Of a DNA stretch of 6,167 nucleotides, positions 5,191 to 6,167 are shown one piece after another. Numbering within the stretch: position 1 is the first letter of the stretch; every line of letters starts with the position of its first letter. The position numbers and the translations under genes are program-made. The stretch covers positions 1-6,167 of the forward strand of contig CAISOI010000493.1 in NCBI GenBank assembly GCA_903886985.1, in the 5' to 3' direction. The notes under the pieces are model-generated. The model made no database searches. It was not told the DNA's origin and saw only the letters and a program-made list of their open reading frames with translations. Source of the DNA: an uncultured Chthonomonas sp. (GTDB lineage: Bacteria > Armatimonadota > Chthonomonadetes > Chthonomonadales > CAJBBX01).

Positions 5191-6167
5191 ATGAACTTTG
5201 AAGCTTATGTAGCGGCATGGGCTGTTGGTCCAAATTATGAAGACCAATTAGCCCATGTTCAGGTTATTGATCCGGTGTCGCCCAAATATGCAAGCCCGAT
5301 TGAACCCATTAGTCACGATCTCTTGGTTCCGCTGCACCGTATGGGAGTCAGTAGATTGTACGTTCATCAAGCTCAGGCGTTGGATGCAGTGAGAGCAGGA
5401 AATGACGTTATTACTGTTACTAAAACCGCAAGTGGAAAGACCTTAACATACAATATCCCAGTTCTGGAAGCCATTCTCGCAAACCCAAAGTCCCGAGCAC
5501 TCTATCTCTTTCCAACAAAGGCGCTTGCACAGGATCAACTCGGAAAACTCAACGGATTCGGATTATTTCCCTCCGTGCGATTTGCCTCATATGACGGCGA
5601 CACACCGCAAGATGAGCGTCGCTTCATCAAATCCGCTGCCCATATTGTATTAACTAATCCCGATATGCTTCACGTAGGAATTCTCCCCTATCACAACTCT
5701 TGGGCACGCTTTTTCAAGGAACTGAAGTTCGTTATATTGGACGAAACCCACACTTATCGTGGGGTATTTGGGTCCAATGTCGCGCAAGTCATTAGGCGAC
5801 TTAAGCGCATCAGTGCATATCACGGATCGAACCCACAATTCATAGCATCATCGGCTACCATAGCAAACCCTGTCGAGCTAATGCAAAAAGTTGCAGACGT
5901 TACACCGATAGTGATTGATCAGGATGGAGCCGCTGCAGGTCGACGTACTTTTGTCTTTTGGAATCCTCCCGTCATTGGCCAAAAGGGTGAGCGTAGAAGC
6001 ACAAACATGGAAGCAACGTCTCTGTTTACTGACCTCATTCGGCACAGTGTGCGAACGCTTGTTTTTGCTCGTTCCCGCAAAAGCGCCGAGCTGATTCTCA
6101 AGTATTCCCGAGAGTCTTTGGCTCTGGAGGGATCCAATCTTGGTCGCCGGATTACCTCCTACCGCGG
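5191..6167 (+). CDS. YprA/MrfA-family superfamily 2 DNA helicase, C-terminus cut by the window edge
   Basis: An ATP-dependent helicase of the family that includes Bacillus YprA (MrfA, mitomycin-C repair) and typically ends in a DUF1998 zinc-binding region, which is out of view. The 325 visible residues cover the whole first RecA-like domain and enter the second. Motifs in order: LYVHQAQAL (Q-motif, 56-64), TKTASGKT (motif I, Lys83), FPTKALAQDQ (Ia, 107-116), TNPDML (Ib, 155-160), DETH (II, 184-187), TYRGVFGSNVAQVIRRLKRI (188-207, highly typical of YprA), SAT (III, 221-223), GRRTFVFWNPP (250-260) and TLVFARSR (IV, 289-296). Family members usually exceed 700 residues, so about half is missing. 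ATG 5191 is the only start available: an in-frame TGA lies at 5149 and no other start codon falls between. No clear Shine-Dalgarno is present, so translation is probably coupled to tatC, whose stop is 5 bases upstream. A link to DNA repair is inferred from family knowledge; no nuclease partner (YprB/MrfB) is seen here. Confidence 0.94.
   Translation, partial: MNFEAYVAAWAVGPNYEDQLAHVQVIDPVSPKYASPIEPISHDLLVPLHRMGVSRLYVHQAQALDAVRAGNDVITVTKTASGKTLTYNIPVLEAILANPKSRALYLFPTKALAQDQLGKLNGFGLFPSVRFASYDGDTPQDERRFIKSAAHIVLTNPDMLHVGILPYHNSWARFFKELKFVILDETHTYRGVFGSNVAQVIRRLKRISAYHGSNPQFIASSATIANPVELMQKVADVTPIVIDQDGAAAGRRTFVFWNPPVIGQKGERRSTNMEATSLFTDLIRHSVRTLVFARSRKSAELILKYSRESLALEGSNLGRRITSYR

Noticed and set aside
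1..6167. Mobile element, phage, CRISPR or defence-island content
   Set aside because: No transposase, integrase, terminal inverted repeats, target duplications or spaced repeats are seen. The helicase alone does not make a defence system; its motifs fit the YprA/MrfA repair family.

Overview
This 6.2 kb window is ordinary bacterial chromosome. It holds five protein genes in two divergent transcription blocks, and three of the five are complete. Base composition is near balanced, Shine-Dalgarno sequences are clear, sigma-70-type promoters are close to consensus, and a textbook intrinsic terminator is present. There is no transposase, integrase, phage gene, CRISPR array, tRNA or rRNA. The gene families (a DUF5693 membrane protein, an aldo/keto reductase whose C-terminal cofactor motif reads LPNIYDEE, a Sec-secreted Gly/Met-rich protein, TatC, and a YprA/MrfA-type helicase) suggest a lineage such as Armatimonadota or a deep relative of Bacillota. 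That placement is recollection-based inference; a 16S or marker-gene search would be needed to fix it.

Left block (minus strand, 1-2491). A promoter at 2463-2491 drives an aldo/keto reductase (1402-2421). Thirty-seven bases later, with no visible terminator, comes a DUF5693-family membrane protein. It starts at a TTG codon (1364) and runs off the left edge. The two look like an operon continuing past the window.

Divergent control region (2422-2619). Two promoters face away from each other. Both have a perfect TTGACA box, a 17-base spacer, and a near-consensus -10 box. They share a 10-base inverted repeat covering both -35 boxes, plus two copies of a TGAC-N2-GTCA-like element placed 74 bases apart, one in each promoter. 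This is a candidate shared operator.

Right block (plus strand, 2540-6167). First is a 533-residue secreted protein: a Sec signal peptide, an Ig-like beta domain, a second beta-rich domain, and a C-terminal Gly/Met/Ser low-complexity region of about 110 residues. It ends at a strong intrinsic terminator (4309-4353). The loop of that terminator carries an extended -10 promoter that probably starts the next transcript. The new transcript would begin with the right arm of the terminator, which can refold with a downstream copy of the left arm. That transcript encodes tatC (GTG start at 4394) and, five bases after its stop codon, the N-terminal 325 residues of a YprA/MrfA-family DNA helicase, cut by the right edge.

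No clear multi-gene novel system is visible. The most unusual points are the nested terminator/promoter/5'-hairpin before tatC, the symmetric divergent promoter, and the uncharacterised secreted Gly/Met-rich protein.
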